Shown here in pieces: positions 16,783 to 24,691 of a DNA stretch of 28,119 bases (position 1 is its first letter; each line of letters starts with the position of its first letter). Both the position numbers and the translations under genes were made by a program. The notes under the pieces were generated by a model. It was not told the origin of the DNA and ran no database searches. It worked only from the letters and a program-made list of their open reading frames with translations. Origin of the DNA: Bacteroidales bacterium (GTDB lineage: Bacteria > Bacteroidota > Bacteroidia > Bacteroidales > VadinHA17); contig DAIDJT010000005.1 in the NCBI GenBank assembly GCA_027451265.1, positions 1 to 28,119 of the forward strand, written 5' to 3'.

Positions 16783-17445
16783 CTATTGTGCTGAACCTGA
16801 AGGTGTGGTGGCGGCTGATCTTCCAATGGCGTCAACAACCAGTTTCTCTTCAATCCAGTCTATGTCAGTAAAAATGTATCGGGCAATACCCACAATTGAC
16901 ATCTCGTCAATAATATCGACGAAGTTTTTGTATTTGGCTGTCTTGTAGGCTTTGATAAGAACGATAGGCCCTGTATCATCATCCTTTTTGAGCTGGCTGA
17001 TGGCAGATCTCATGGAGTCCTGTTTGATATTGATCTTACCTGCGATAACATCTTTCTCAAACTGGTCTATTTTGCGGAACAGTGCCCTGTTGCGGTCGAG
17101 AAGGACCTGACGGATACCTGTTGCGCTGAAATCAGTTTCCTGGAGTACTGTAACTTCAGGGTCTGCCTTACCGGGGTACCAATAGACCTTGTCATTGGGG
17201 CCGAGGATGATATTGAGAGTGCGGCTGTCAGCGATCTTCGGAGGTTCAACTTTTTCGTTCTTCTTGATTTTCTCAGGAAGTACTATTTCCATGACCTTCG
17301 GTTTGCTGAAAGCTGCTGTGAGCATAAAGAACGTGATGAGCAGACTCATTAGGTCTACCATCGGCGTCATATCCACACGGGCGTCACCTTTTTTTGGTTT
17401 CTTTTTCCCGCCTTTGCTTTGTTCCTGGACTTGTACGTCTGCCAT
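16783..17445 (-). CDS. exbD: Biopolymer transporter ExbD/TolR (second copy)
   Basis: A 220-aa ExbD/TolR protein. A basic cytoplasmic N-terminus (KGGKKKPKKGDAR) is followed by the family motif VDMTPMVDL, whose second Asp (in MVDL) is the proton-pathway acid. One transmembrane helix follows, then a periplasmic domain of about 170 residues. That is longer than the roughly 140-aa total of the E. coli protein; the extra length is an inserted region around residues 85-145. It starts one base after the stop of the first exbD, which suggests translational coupling. It differs clearly from the first copy, so a heteromeric ExbD pair is likely. Confidence 0.92.
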   Translation of the reverse strand: MADVQVQEQSKGGKKKPKKGDARVDMTPMVDLMSLLITFFMLTAAFSKPKVMEIVLPEKIKKNEKVEPPKIADSRTLNIILGPNDKVYWYPGKADPEVTVLQETDFSATGIRQVLLDRNRALFRKIDQFEKDVIAGKINIKQDSMRSAISQLKKDDDTGPIVLIKAYKTAKYKNFVDIIDEMSIVGIARYIFTDIDWIEEKLVVDAIGRSAATTPSGSAQ

Positions 17446-17446
17446 C

Positions 17447-18085
17447 TTATTCTGCTATTTGTTCTTCTGTTACTTCAGCTGCCCTCAGGTTTGTGATCAG
17501 GTTGAACCTGTTCACATTCTTGTCCTGCAGAATATCCAGTACTTTCCTTACGACCGGGAATTCAACGTCTGCGTCGCCCTTGATCATCGCATCTGCTGCG
17601 GGGTTGACCTGGCGCGTAAAGAGAATCCACAGTGCAAGTTGGTTGTCAGTTGAGTCAATAGGCACTCCCTTTTCAAGGGCAATTTTCTCATCTGAATCCT
17701 TCGAGGCGAGGTATTTCTTCATATCCTGTATCGGAACGCCTACGGCAGTGCCGGTTTTCTCAAAGAGGCGAAGTTCATCCTCAGTAAATTCAATGTTGTA
17801 GCGCTTACCCATTTCGGTAAGGATCTTCGGGCGGAATTTAAGGATTGTATCCGGCCCGTTGTCAACATTGAAAAATATGCGGTTGTCCTTTGCTATGAGT
17901 ACCGTCATTACGTTGGCATCCATCATCGGTTTCTCCGATACAGAAAAAGGTGTATCAACAGGGGCCGATTCCTGGGGCCTGAACGTTGCTGTCAGAATGA
18001 AGAAGGTGAGCAGCAGTGTGAACAGGTCCACCATCGGCGTCATGTCGATTCGTGGCGATTTGTGTCCTAATTTAATCTTTGGCAT
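17447..18085 (-). CDS. exbD: Biopolymer transporter ExbD/TolR (first copy)
   Basis: A 212-aa ExbD/TolR protein. A short basic cytoplasmic segment contains IDMTPMVDLFTLLLTFFIL, which joins the proton-pathway Asp motif to the single transmembrane helix (about 17-38). The periplasmic part is again longer than in the classical protein, with a charged insert at about 85-145. Near the end, a DADVEFPVVRKVLDIL segment corresponds to the usual ExbD periplasmic fold. It lies 45 bases downstream of the ExbB gene and one base before the second exbD. The pair with ExbB should form a proton-driven motor that energises TonB. Confidence 0.92.
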   Translation of the reverse strand: MPKIKLGHKSPRIDMTPMVDLFTLLLTFFILTATFRPQESAPVDTPFSVSEKPMMDANVMTVLIAKDNRIFFNVDNGPDTILKFRPKILTEMGKRYNIEFTEDELRLFEKTGTAVGVPIQDMKKYLASKDSDEKIALEKGVPIDSTDNQLALWILFTRQVNPAADAMIKGDADVEFPVVRKVLDILQDKNVNRFNLITNLRAAEVTEEQIAE

Positions 18086-18130
18086 CTTTTAATTCCTTTC
18101 GTTTTCTGACCAAAAGAATAAATTCGACAG

Positions 18131-18946
18131 TTATTTTCTGATAGAGGCGGCGAAGGTCTGTGTCAGACTGAAGCCAGCCTCATCAATTTTAAAGACATAG
18201 CTGTCTATCATTGATGAGAACCAGTTGAAGAAAATGATGGCCAGGGTTGAACCTGTGATACCGAATGCGGTGTTGACAAGAGCTTCGGAAATACCGGTTG
18301 AGAGTGCGAGTGCATCAGGAGCACCTGACTGTGCCAGGGCGGCAAATGCACGGATCATCCCGATAACCGTTCCGATAAGACCGATAAGCACTGAGATTGA
18401 AGCAATGGTTGAGAGGATGACCATGTTCCTTGAGAGAACCGGGAGCTCAAGAGCTGTAGCCTCTTCAATAGCCTGCTTCATTGATGTGATCTTCTGGTCT
18501 TTTTCAAGTTCCTTGTCATTTTCAAGCGCACGGTAACGTGAGAGACCTGCTTTCATAACATTGGCAAGTGAACCTTTCTGCTTGTCGCATGCAACAATTG
18601 CATCCTCAATCTTGTCTTCTGCAAGCATACCCTGAACATTGGATACAAATACGTTGAGCCTTGCTTTCCCCTTGACCCTTGTGAGGGTGATCAGTCTTTC
18701 GAAGAAATAGATTATAAGCACGATAACAATTGTGATAAGAATAGGCACTATAACACCGCCCTTGTACATCAGACCGATAAGGTTTCCCTGGAGGGGATGA
18801 CCCTTGGGGTTACCGCCTTCAAAGTTGACCGGGTTACCGAGTACCTTTGTGAAAATAAGATAAGCTGCAATAAATGCAATAATAATTGCTAAGGGTGCAA
18901 AGATCGATTGCCATACACCGCTAGACGACTTGGTTTTTTTACTCAT
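18131..18946 (-). CDS. exbB: MotA/TolQ/ExbB proton channel family protein
   Basis: The ATG at 18946 gives a 271-aa protein beginning MSKKTKSS. A start 13 codons upstream (18985) is open, but the predicted promoter at 18983-18990 would place the transcript start inside it, so the shorter form is preferred. Hydrophobic helices are visible at about 15-38, 65-88, 167-195 and 215-238. The region around VLIGLIGTVIGMIRAFAAL and the following SEALVNTAFGI helix are the conserved MotA/TolQ/ExbB channel core. It forms the inner-membrane proton channel with the ExbD proteins encoded immediately downstream. The family cannot be split into TolQ and ExbB by sequence alone; the neighbouring tonB gene favours ExbB. 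Confidence 0.9.
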   Translation of the reverse strand: MSKKTKSSSGVWQSIFAPLAIIIAFIAAYLIFTKVLGNPVNFEGGNPKGHPLQGNLIGLMYKGGVIVPILITIVIVLIIYFFERLITLTRVKGKARLNVFVSNVQGMLAEDKIEDAIVACDKQKGSLANVMKAGLSRYRALENDKELEKDQKITSMKQAIEEATALELPVLSRNMVILSTIASISVLIGLIGTVIGMIRAFAALAQSGAPDALALSTGISEALVNTAFGITGSTLAIIFFNWFSSMIDSYVFKIDEAGFSLTQTFAASIRK

Positions 18947-18982
18947 TTTAGTATTCTTTAGTTGGTTAAAGTAAACAGTGGT

Positions 18983-19013
18983 CAAAAGTAATTATTCTCA
19001 ATTTCTTTTACAA
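18983..19013 (-). promoter_or_regulatory. Putative Bacteroidota promoter for exbB-exbD-exbD-tonB
   Basis: Read on the minus strand, TACTTTTG (18990-18983) matches TAnnTTTG exactly. TTG (19013-19011) lies 20 bases upstream, as expected for the -33 element. The inferred transcript start is near 18976-18979, about 30 nt before the ATG at 18946. Confidence 0.55.
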
Positions 19014-19060
19014 TAGTCAAAATCAATTAGATCAATTTCGGTGCTTATCAGTGGCTTCTC

Positions 19061-21247
19061 TTATTTGTCAAGAGTTGCATTATAAGTCCTTCTCTTTGAA
19101 ACGGGTATCTCGATCGACTTATACCCCTTTGCGCTGACGACAAGAGTCTCTGATGCTTCAGGCATCACGAACTTGTATTCACCTCTTGCATTGGTCCACG
19201 CTTCGGCTGCAGTGTCCTTCACCCTGACCGATGCACCCGGGATGGGATCACCGTCCGAATTGGAGATCACGCCTGTGATTTCGTTCGGATGTGCTTTGGG
19301 CTGGGCACTCTTCTGAAGCTGTGTGATGTATTGAATTGAAGATCTGGCCCCTTCATTGCCCGGTTCAATAGCAAGGATCTTATTGTTTTCCTCGATTGCC
19401 TTCGGGTAATCACCCATTGTCATATACATTGTGCTCAGCGAGCTGTGAGCCCTGATACGGTATTCAGGAGAGAGGTTCATCATTCTGTGGTAGTAGCCTT
19501 TTGCTTCATCATACCTCTTGTTCTGCAGCGCCTCGTAACCAAGGTAACGGAGGGCGTCATGTATCTCCTTTACATTCTTTACCGAGTCAGCGGCTGCCTT
19601 CTGTAGGAGAGTATGGAATCTCGGTTTGGCAAGGCCAAGCTCAGAATCAGGATCCTTTGCAGATGCAATGTCGGCTATCCAGCGAAAACCCTGAAGGTTG
19701 CCAGGATATTTGCCAATCATTTTGTTAAATGTCTCCTCTGCCTTGTCATAGGCCTTATCCTGGTAAAAAGCCCGTCCTACCTGTATGTAATCATTTTCAC
19801 TGTCTCTTCCCTTTTCAAGGAGACGTGACCAGGTGGCAGCTGCATCGGCATACAGGTGAGCCCCGTACTGAACGGTTCCTTTTTCGTAGAGAAGGTTCAG
19901 GTCTTCCTCATCCCCGAATTTGATGGCCTTGTCATAGGCTTCAAATGCCTTTGCAAATTCATTTTCGGCCTGTTTGATCTGTGTTCTGGCTGCATCAACC
20001 TTTCCCTGCAGGGCGTCTATGGCAGCTTTTGCCTGTTCTTTTGCAGGGCTCTTGAGCGTGGCATACTTTGCCTGGAGGGTACTCAGTTCGCCGGCATCAT
20101 TGTCGGCTTCAATGAGCAGTTTCGCATAATTCTGGTTTTTCCTCGCAAGTATCCTCGCATAGTAAATATAGTCCTTCTTGATGATGCGGTCTGCGTCAAG
20201 GTTGGCAAAGAGCTTGTCCATATACTGTTTTGCAAGCGGGTAGTTTCCTTCCTCGTATGCCGAGTAACCTGCAATACGGTTCATATATGTCCTGGACTGG
20301 TCAACGGCGAAAATCTCCTCGACGTTCTTAATGACTTCATTGTACTCCTTGGCATAGAACAGGGCATTGACATACCTTATCTTGGCCGGGATGTTTCCCT
20401 GGGTCAGTTCAAGGTACTTTTCAAAGTACTTCTTGGAGTCGTTGAACCTGCCTGCCATAGAGTAAAGCTGTCCGAGCTCCCTGTATGCCGGTGCATAGTT
20501 CTGGTCGAGCGCAATAGCCTGCTCATAATATGGTATGGCTGCCGTGAGGTTCCGCCCCTTGACGTAGATGCTTCCAATCTTCATGTTGGCAGCGGGCGAC
20601 TTCAGGTCCCAGTCCTGCGCAAGGTTATAGTATTTGATGGCCTTTGAGCCGTCATTGACCAGGTCATAGATATCGCCGGCAATTATATAGACCTCGCTGT
20701 TCCTGGGATCTATGGAGAGAGCCTGCCTGACGAACGGGAGTGCCTTTGCGGTGTCAACCTGTTCAAACCTGATGTATGACTCGGCAATTTTGGCAAGTGC
20801 ATAAGCATACCCTTTCGGGTCCTTGATCTTGGTCACCTTCTTGTAAGGAGGCAGGAGTCCCTTTGCCTTCACCCTCAGTTCCTCAGCCTTTGCGGCTTCA
20901 CCGTTATATGATGCAACCTTTGCAAGCCCTATAAGGTTCAGGGGGTCAGTTGCATTGGCAGTAACACCTTTGTTGAAGATATCGGCAGCTTCCTTCATCG
21001 CGATGTTGAGCGAGTTGGAGATTGTGTCGGCAAAAAAGTTCAGCAGTGTGTTCTCACCGTAATGGAAATAGATTTTGCTGTTTGCAGGCTCATTCTTAAT
21101 AAGTTGCTGGAACAGTGCCTCAGCCTTGTCATACTGTTCGTTTTTGGTGAAAGTCCTTGCCTCATCGAGGGTCTGAGCCATGAGCCCCGTGCCAAAGACC
21201 ATGCAAAATACCGCTGCGGGCAGCAACGTGAGTTTAAAGCTTCTCAT
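19061..21247 (-). CDS. Tetratricopeptide-repeat protein with C-terminal carboxypeptidase-regulatory-like domain
   Basis: A 728-aa exported protein. The ATG at 21247 (a second ATG at 21253 is possible) opens a signal peptide ending at about GLMAQ. Residues about 25-640 are helical TPR repeats, clearest in segments such as PAYRELGQLYSMAGRFNDSKKYFEKYL and AFYQDKAYDKAEETF, interrupted by a coiled-coil near 395-445. The last 75 residues form a beta-sandwich of carboxypeptidase-regulatory-like type (ITGVISNSDGDPIPGASVRV). This protein-binding scaffold should sit in the periplasm. It starts 21 bases after the PstS-like gene and lies upstream of exbB, an arrangement I recall from other Bacteroidota genomes. 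Its partner is not known. Confidence 0.85.
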   Translation of the reverse strand: MRSFKLTLLPAAVFCMVFGTGLMAQTLDEARTFTKNEQYDKAEALFQQLIKNEPANSKIYFHYGENTLLNFFADTISNSLNIAMKEAADIFNKGVTANATDPLNLIGLAKVASYNGEAAKAEELRVKAKGLLPPYKKVTKIKDPKGYAYALAKIAESYIRFEQVDTAKALPFVRQALSIDPRNSEVYIIAGDIYDLVNDGSKAIKYYNLAQDWDLKSPAANMKIGSIYVKGRNLTAAIPYYEQAIALDQNYAPAYRELGQLYSMAGRFNDSKKYFEKYLELTQGNIPAKIRYVNALFYAKEYNEVIKNVEEIFAVDQSRTYMNRIAGYSAYEEGNYPLAKQYMDKLFANLDADRIIKKDYIYYARILARKNQNYAKLLIEADNDAGELSTLQAKYATLKSPAKEQAKAAIDALQGKVDAARTQIKQAENEFAKAFEAYDKAIKFGDEEDLNLLYEKGTVQYGAHLYADAAATWSRLLEKGRDSENDYIQVGRAFYQDKAYDKAEETFNKMIGKYPGNLQGFRWIADIASAKDPDSELGLAKPRFHTLLQKAAADSVKNVKEIHDALRYLGYEALQNKRYDEAKGYYHRMMNLSPEYRIRAHSSLSTMYMTMGDYPKAIEENNKILAIEPGNEGARSSIQYITQLQKSAQPKAHPNEITGVISNSDGDPIPGASVRVKDTAAEAWTNARGEYKFVMPEASETLVVSAKGYKSIEIPVSKRRTYNATLDK

Positions 21248-21268
21248 AATCATCGTTATCAAGTTTAG

Positions 21269-22228
21269 TTACTCATTTTTTACCTGTATTATTCTTATCG
21301 GCATCGTTGCAGGTACAAGACCCGATTTGAGAATTATTCTCTGTCCCTTTTCTCCTGCAACAAAGGATACAAATCCCGAGCCAAGCCCTGTAAATGATTC
21401 ACGTGTGTGCATATTTACCTCACGTACAAAGGGATATGATTTATCATAAATATGTCCCTGGAGCGGCAGGTAGAATGAAGACTGGTCAAGGTAGGGCTGC
21501 GAAATGGCGGCCACTTTTATCTTGTTCAGCATTCCGAAGCTCTGCGGGTCATCCTCGTCGCTTATCCAGTTTACGCTCACAATGCCTATGGCACCCGGGG
21601 TTTTTGATACATAGTCAATCACCTCCGTGTTCGATTTCACGGCATAGAAGTTAGGCAGCAACTCCTCGGGAAGGCTGAATTTTTCCCTGAAGTATCTTAT
21701 GTTGCCTGACCTGACATTATCAAACACCACGCTGATACTGCCGAGCCTGGAAGCCTGGCTGATCTGCTTCCAGTCAGTGATTGCGCCGGTGAATATATCC
21801 TTCACGTTATTATATGTCAGAAGTGAATCCTGGTTACTGCGGTGGAGCACGAGTGCAAGGGCGTCATGGGCCACCACCGTTGTGCGGACCACTGTCTGGA
21901 GGTCAAGCAGCACTTTTCTCTGCTCTTCCGTTGGCGTCCATGATGAAACAATAACCTTCACCGAGTCATTCAGGAAGAATGCCACCAGTTCATTTTCCGG
22001 CATATAGACCGGAGTGATGTGAGCATATGAATAGAGGGCGGTAAAGGTATCGAGCTCTGCCGCAATGATTGGCTGAAATGATTCATCAGAAGCAATCCTG
22101 ATTGTGCCTGATGTCGGGGTCTCACTGAGTGTTGCAGTTCCCTTGTTTTTGCAGCCCGGTATCATGATCAGTGAGGCCATAAAGATCACCCCGGCCACTG
22201 CTGCCATAAGAGATTTTGCTCTGTTCAT
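21269..22228 (-). CDS. PstS-like substrate-binding lipoprotein
   Basis: The ATG at 22228 gives a 319-aa lipoprotein with a signal ending in the lipobox IPGC (Cys26). A start 90 bases upstream is open, but it would bury the signal behind a 30-residue extension. The mature part resembles the PstS / PBP-like periplasmic phosphate-binding fold: GTIRIASDESFQPI as the first strand, an AHDALALVLHR strand, DIFTGAITDWKQI (the usual PstS 'F.G.I..W..I' block) and the SGNIRYF helix. There is no pstC, pstA or pstB nearby. The gene is upstream of the TPR and exbB-exbD-tonB genes. Binding of phosphate itself is therefore uncertain; it may be a sensor or scaffold. Confidence 0.85.
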   Translation of the reverse strand: MNRAKSLMAAVAGVIFMASLIMIPGCKNKGTATLSETPTSGTIRIASDESFQPIIAAELDTFTALYSYAHITPVYMPENELVAFFLNDSVKVIVSSWTPTEEQRKVLLDLQTVVRTTVVAHDALALVLHRSNQDSLLTYNNVKDIFTGAITDWKQISQASRLGSISVVFDNVRSGNIRYFREKFSLPEELLPNFYAVKSNTEVIDYVSKTPGAIGIVSVNWISDEDDPQSFGMLNKIKVAAISQPYLDQSSFYLPLQGHIYDKSYPFVREVNMHTRESFTGLGSGFVSFVAGEKGQRIILKSGLVPATMPIRIIQVKNE

Positions 22229-22403
22229 TGTATCTTTTCTTATCAACTTGCTATGAGCCACAATATTAATAAAAAACTCTTTATCAATCCGGGGATACCG
22301 TGTTAAAAAATTTAACATTTCCCTTTGTTATCCTATTCAAAGTCTGTGCCACCAATGGAATATGACCGTTTTCCCCTGCCCATACCCTCACTGTTACTTG
22401 AAA

Positions 22404-22634
22404 TTATTCATCGGAAGCATCTTTGCTGAAAAAACTGTCCCTGATCTTTTCATAGGAGACGAATACCCTGTAAATGGCGTAGATGAAGAGGGGAACTGCC
22501 AGTATGATCCTCATTGCTTTATCAATGTTGAATATATCATTGGTAAGGACGAAAATTGCCAGACCAAAGTAAAAGAAGACCATTATCGTCCCGAAGATCG
22601 CGAAGATCCTGTCATACATTCTTCTGCTGTTCAT
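22404..22634 (-). CDS. Small two-helix membrane protein, unknown function
   Basis: A 76-aa protein with two hydrophobic helices (about residues 9-30 and 40-60) and a charged C-terminal tail. An exact -7 promoter element lies 20 bases upstream of the ATG. The stop is 175 bases before the PstS-like gene on the same strand. Coding is supported by its promoter, its position and its regular amphipathic pattern. No family is recognised, but it may be part of the same envelope cluster. Confidence 0.65.
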   Translation of the reverse strand: MNSRRMYDRIFAIFGTIMVFFYFGLAIFVLTNDIFNIDKAMRIILAVPLFIYAIYRVFVSYEKIRDSFFSKDASDE

Positions 22635-22653
22635 TGCAATCAGGTTAACCTGA

Positions 22654-22661
22654 CAAATATA
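22654..22661 (-). promoter_or_regulatory. Putative -7 element for the small membrane protein gene
   Basis: On the minus strand this reads TATATTTG, an exact TAnnTTTG match. No clear TTTG stands 19-21 bases upstream, so only half of the promoter is seen. It lies between the terminator of the POT transporter gene and the ATG at 22634. Confidence 0.4.
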
Positions 22662-22705
22662 TTATTTATATCTTTTTTCGATACTGACATAAATTATTAA
22701 TTGAC

Positions 22706-22735
22706 AAAAAAAAGAGAGCCGCGCTGGCGGCTCTC
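22706..22735 (-). terminator. Rho-independent terminator of the POT transporter gene
   Basis: A perfect 9-bp GC-rich stem (22714-22722 with 22727-22735) encloses a 4-nt loop. On the minus strand it is followed by eight T (22713-22706). It begins 23 bases after the transporter stop codon. Confidence 0.9.
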
Positions 22736-22757
22736 CCTAAGGGTGACTGATGATCGG

Positions 22758-24542
22758 TTATTTTGTTGCGTTTTCAAGTCTCTTCATCAGAGTGAAAATA
22801 AAGGTTGCGGCAACAAGGCAGCATGCAATGAAAACGAGCCATAACTGCCACAGTTCTATTTTGTCATAGAGTTTTCCGGGCACGCTGAGGAGCTTGTTGC
22901 CCACGGCAGTTGCCAGCAGCCATCCGCCCTGCATGAGGCCCTGGAACCTTGAGGGAGCAACCTTTGAGACAAATGATAATCCCATCGGGCTGAGGAAAAG
23001 CTCGGCTACCGTAAGAATAAGGTATGTCCCGATCAGCCAGTAGGGAGTGACCCTCAGGTTGTCGGCTACCGGTGAACCGCCAAGTTCAGGCTGTGACGGG
23101 AGTGAAACTGAGGAAAGAAACATCACCACGAAACCCAGCGCGGCAATTATCATCCCGAAGCCGATCTTTTTCGGCGTTGATGGCTCGATGTTCTTTTTAT
23201 TGAGCCATGCAAAGAGACCCATCACGGGGAAGGTCAGTGATACGACAAACAGGGGGTTGAAGCTCTGGAACACTTCCGGAGCTATGGGATTCATATCATT
23301 TCTCCTTGTAAGCCAGAAATATCCGAAGATAAGGGCAACAGCCAGAAGTACCCCTCCGATGAGCCTTGTCCTGGCAGGACTGGTCTTTTTTACCAGGAGC
23401 ACCAGGCCAAGCACTGAAAAGACAACGGCCAGCAATGATGGCAGTGTGAAGAAGATGTAGGTCAGGCGGCTCACTTCCTTCACTGTGTAATCACGTGCAA
23501 ACCAGGTTAGTGTAAGGCCGTTCTGATGGAATGACATCCAGAAGAAAATAACGACGAAGAATACCATGATAAGTGCAGATACCCTGCTCATCTCTTCCCT
23601 CTTTGCGCTTACGAGGATCCATACGACAAAACCGGCAAAGAGACCGTATGCGAGGGCATCCTTGTAATTGACGAGGAATGAAAGTGCAAATGCGGTAAGC
23701 CCCATGGCCACTGCTGCGCCGATGAGTGCAAATGGCTTGAATTCCATTTTCGGACCGGCTGCTTCCTTCACAACTTTCTCCTTGTTTGGCAGCAGGTGCT
23801 TGAAGATGACAAATACGAGAAGCGATATTACCATTGCACCTGCAGCAATTGCGAAGGCGTAATTGTAACCTTTTGAAAAGACTTCAAGGTAACTGTTGGC
23901 AAATGCACCAAGGTCAGTCACAGGTCCGGATAGGCTTGCCTTGTCAGCCAGCTGCTGGAATGTTGCCGTGTCTGTCATCGTATTGTTAAGGTACTGGTGA
24001 CACAACGCAGGGAGGCTCCCGTCATGCAGGAACCCATTGGTTTTCAGCCACCAGTTCCTGACGCCGGTTGCTGCATAGGGGGCAAATACCGCACCTATGT
24101 TTATTCCCATGTAGAAAATCATGAAAGCCGAGTCCCTCAGTTTTGAGTACTTCGGATCATCGTACATCTGCCCGACAACAGCCTGAAGGTTCCCCTTGAA
24201 GAGTCCGTTACCAAAAGCAATTGTAAACAGGGCAATCACAGTGAGAGTCTGTGACATGCCGGGAATTGCCATGAAAATGTAACCACCGAACATGATGATA
24301 ATGCCGGTAAGTATCACTGCCTTGTACTTGCTTGTGGCATCTGCCAGGATACCACCGAAGAGGGCGAGGGCATAAATGGCAAAATAAAACCAGCTGTAGA
24401 TCCCGGAGGCATTTTCGGCTGACAGGCCATATCTCGCCTGCAGGAAAAGAACCAGGATTGCCATCATGGTGTAAAAGCCGAATCTTTCACCCATGTTGGC
24501 GAAGAAGGCAACAATTAGTCCTTTTGGATGGTTTTTAAGCAT
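22758..24542 (-). CDS. POT/PTR2-family proton-dependent peptide transporter (MFS)
   Basis: A 594-aa inner-membrane transporter with 12 or more hydrophobic helices. The first helix has the POT signature region, but the usual ExxER reads NMGER (residues 16-20), so the first Glu is Asn. ERFGFY and a downstream FYMGINIGAVFAPY block, typical of the PTR2 signature, are intact. A hydrophilic loop of about 40 residues lies at roughly 188-228. The likely role is uptake of di- or tripeptides with protons. The gene stands alone, with an exact -7 promoter element 41 bases upstream and a strong terminator downstream. Whether the Asn substitution alters coupling cannot be told from sequence. Confidence 0.92.
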   Translation of the reverse strand: MLKNHPKGLIVAFFANMGERFGFYTMMAILVLFLQARYGLSAENASGIYSWFYFAIYALALFGGILADATSKYKAVILTGIIIMFGGYIFMAIPGMSQTLTVIALFTIAFGNGLFKGNLQAVVGQMYDDPKYSKLRDSAFMIFYMGINIGAVFAPYAATGVRNWWLKTNGFLHDGSLPALCHQYLNNTMTDTATFQQLADKASLSGPVTDLGAFANSYLEVFSKGYNYAFAIAAGAMVISLLVFVIFKHLLPNKEKVVKEAAGPKMEFKPFALIGAAVAMGLTAFALSFLVNYKDALAYGLFAGFVVWILVSAKREEMSRVSALIMVFFVVIFFWMSFHQNGLTLTWFARDYTVKEVSRLTYIFFTLPSLLAVVFSVLGLVLLVKKTSPARTRLIGGVLLAVALIFGYFWLTRRNDMNPIAPEVFQSFNPLFVVSLTFPVMGLFAWLNKKNIEPSTPKKIGFGMIIAALGFVVMFLSSVSLPSQPELGGSPVADNLRVTPYWLIGTYLILTVAELFLSPMGLSFVSKVAPSRFQGLMQGGWLLATAVGNKLLSVPGKLYDKIELWQLWLVFIACCLVAATFIFTLMKRLENATK

Positions 24543-24582
24543 AGTTTTCCGTATTAGTTGGTTTGGTTTGTTCTGATGGTGG

Positions 24583-24590
24583 CAAATATA
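24583..24590 (-). promoter_or_regulatory. Putative -7 element for the POT transporter gene
   Basis: On the minus strand this reads TATATTTG, matching TAnnTTTG exactly, with the ATG about 41 bases downstream. No convincing -33 TTTG is present at the usual distance. Confidence 0.45.
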
Positions 24591-24658
24591 TTAATCTTTT
24601 TAAATATCAGTCATTGAATTAAAACGCTCCCCGGATAATTTTGCATTGTCTATATTTT

Positions 24659-24666
24659 TACATTTG
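24659..24666 (+). promoter_or_regulatory. Putative -7 element for the nnr operon
   Basis: TACATTTG matches TAnnTTTG exactly, 26 bases before the ATG at 24692. A TTTG occurs upstream at 24640-24643, but the spacer is only 15 bases, shorter than usual. A transcript starting here would exclude the open TTG start at 24641. Confidence 0.4.
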
Positions 24667-24691
24667 TAACCTCATCAGAAAGCGGTATACC

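Noticed and set aside
19856..20647. 263-codon plus-strand open frame opposite the TPR gene
   Set aside because: The minus-strand TPR protein is continuous and clearly periodic; the opposite frame is rich in Val, Leu and Cys with no recognisable family.
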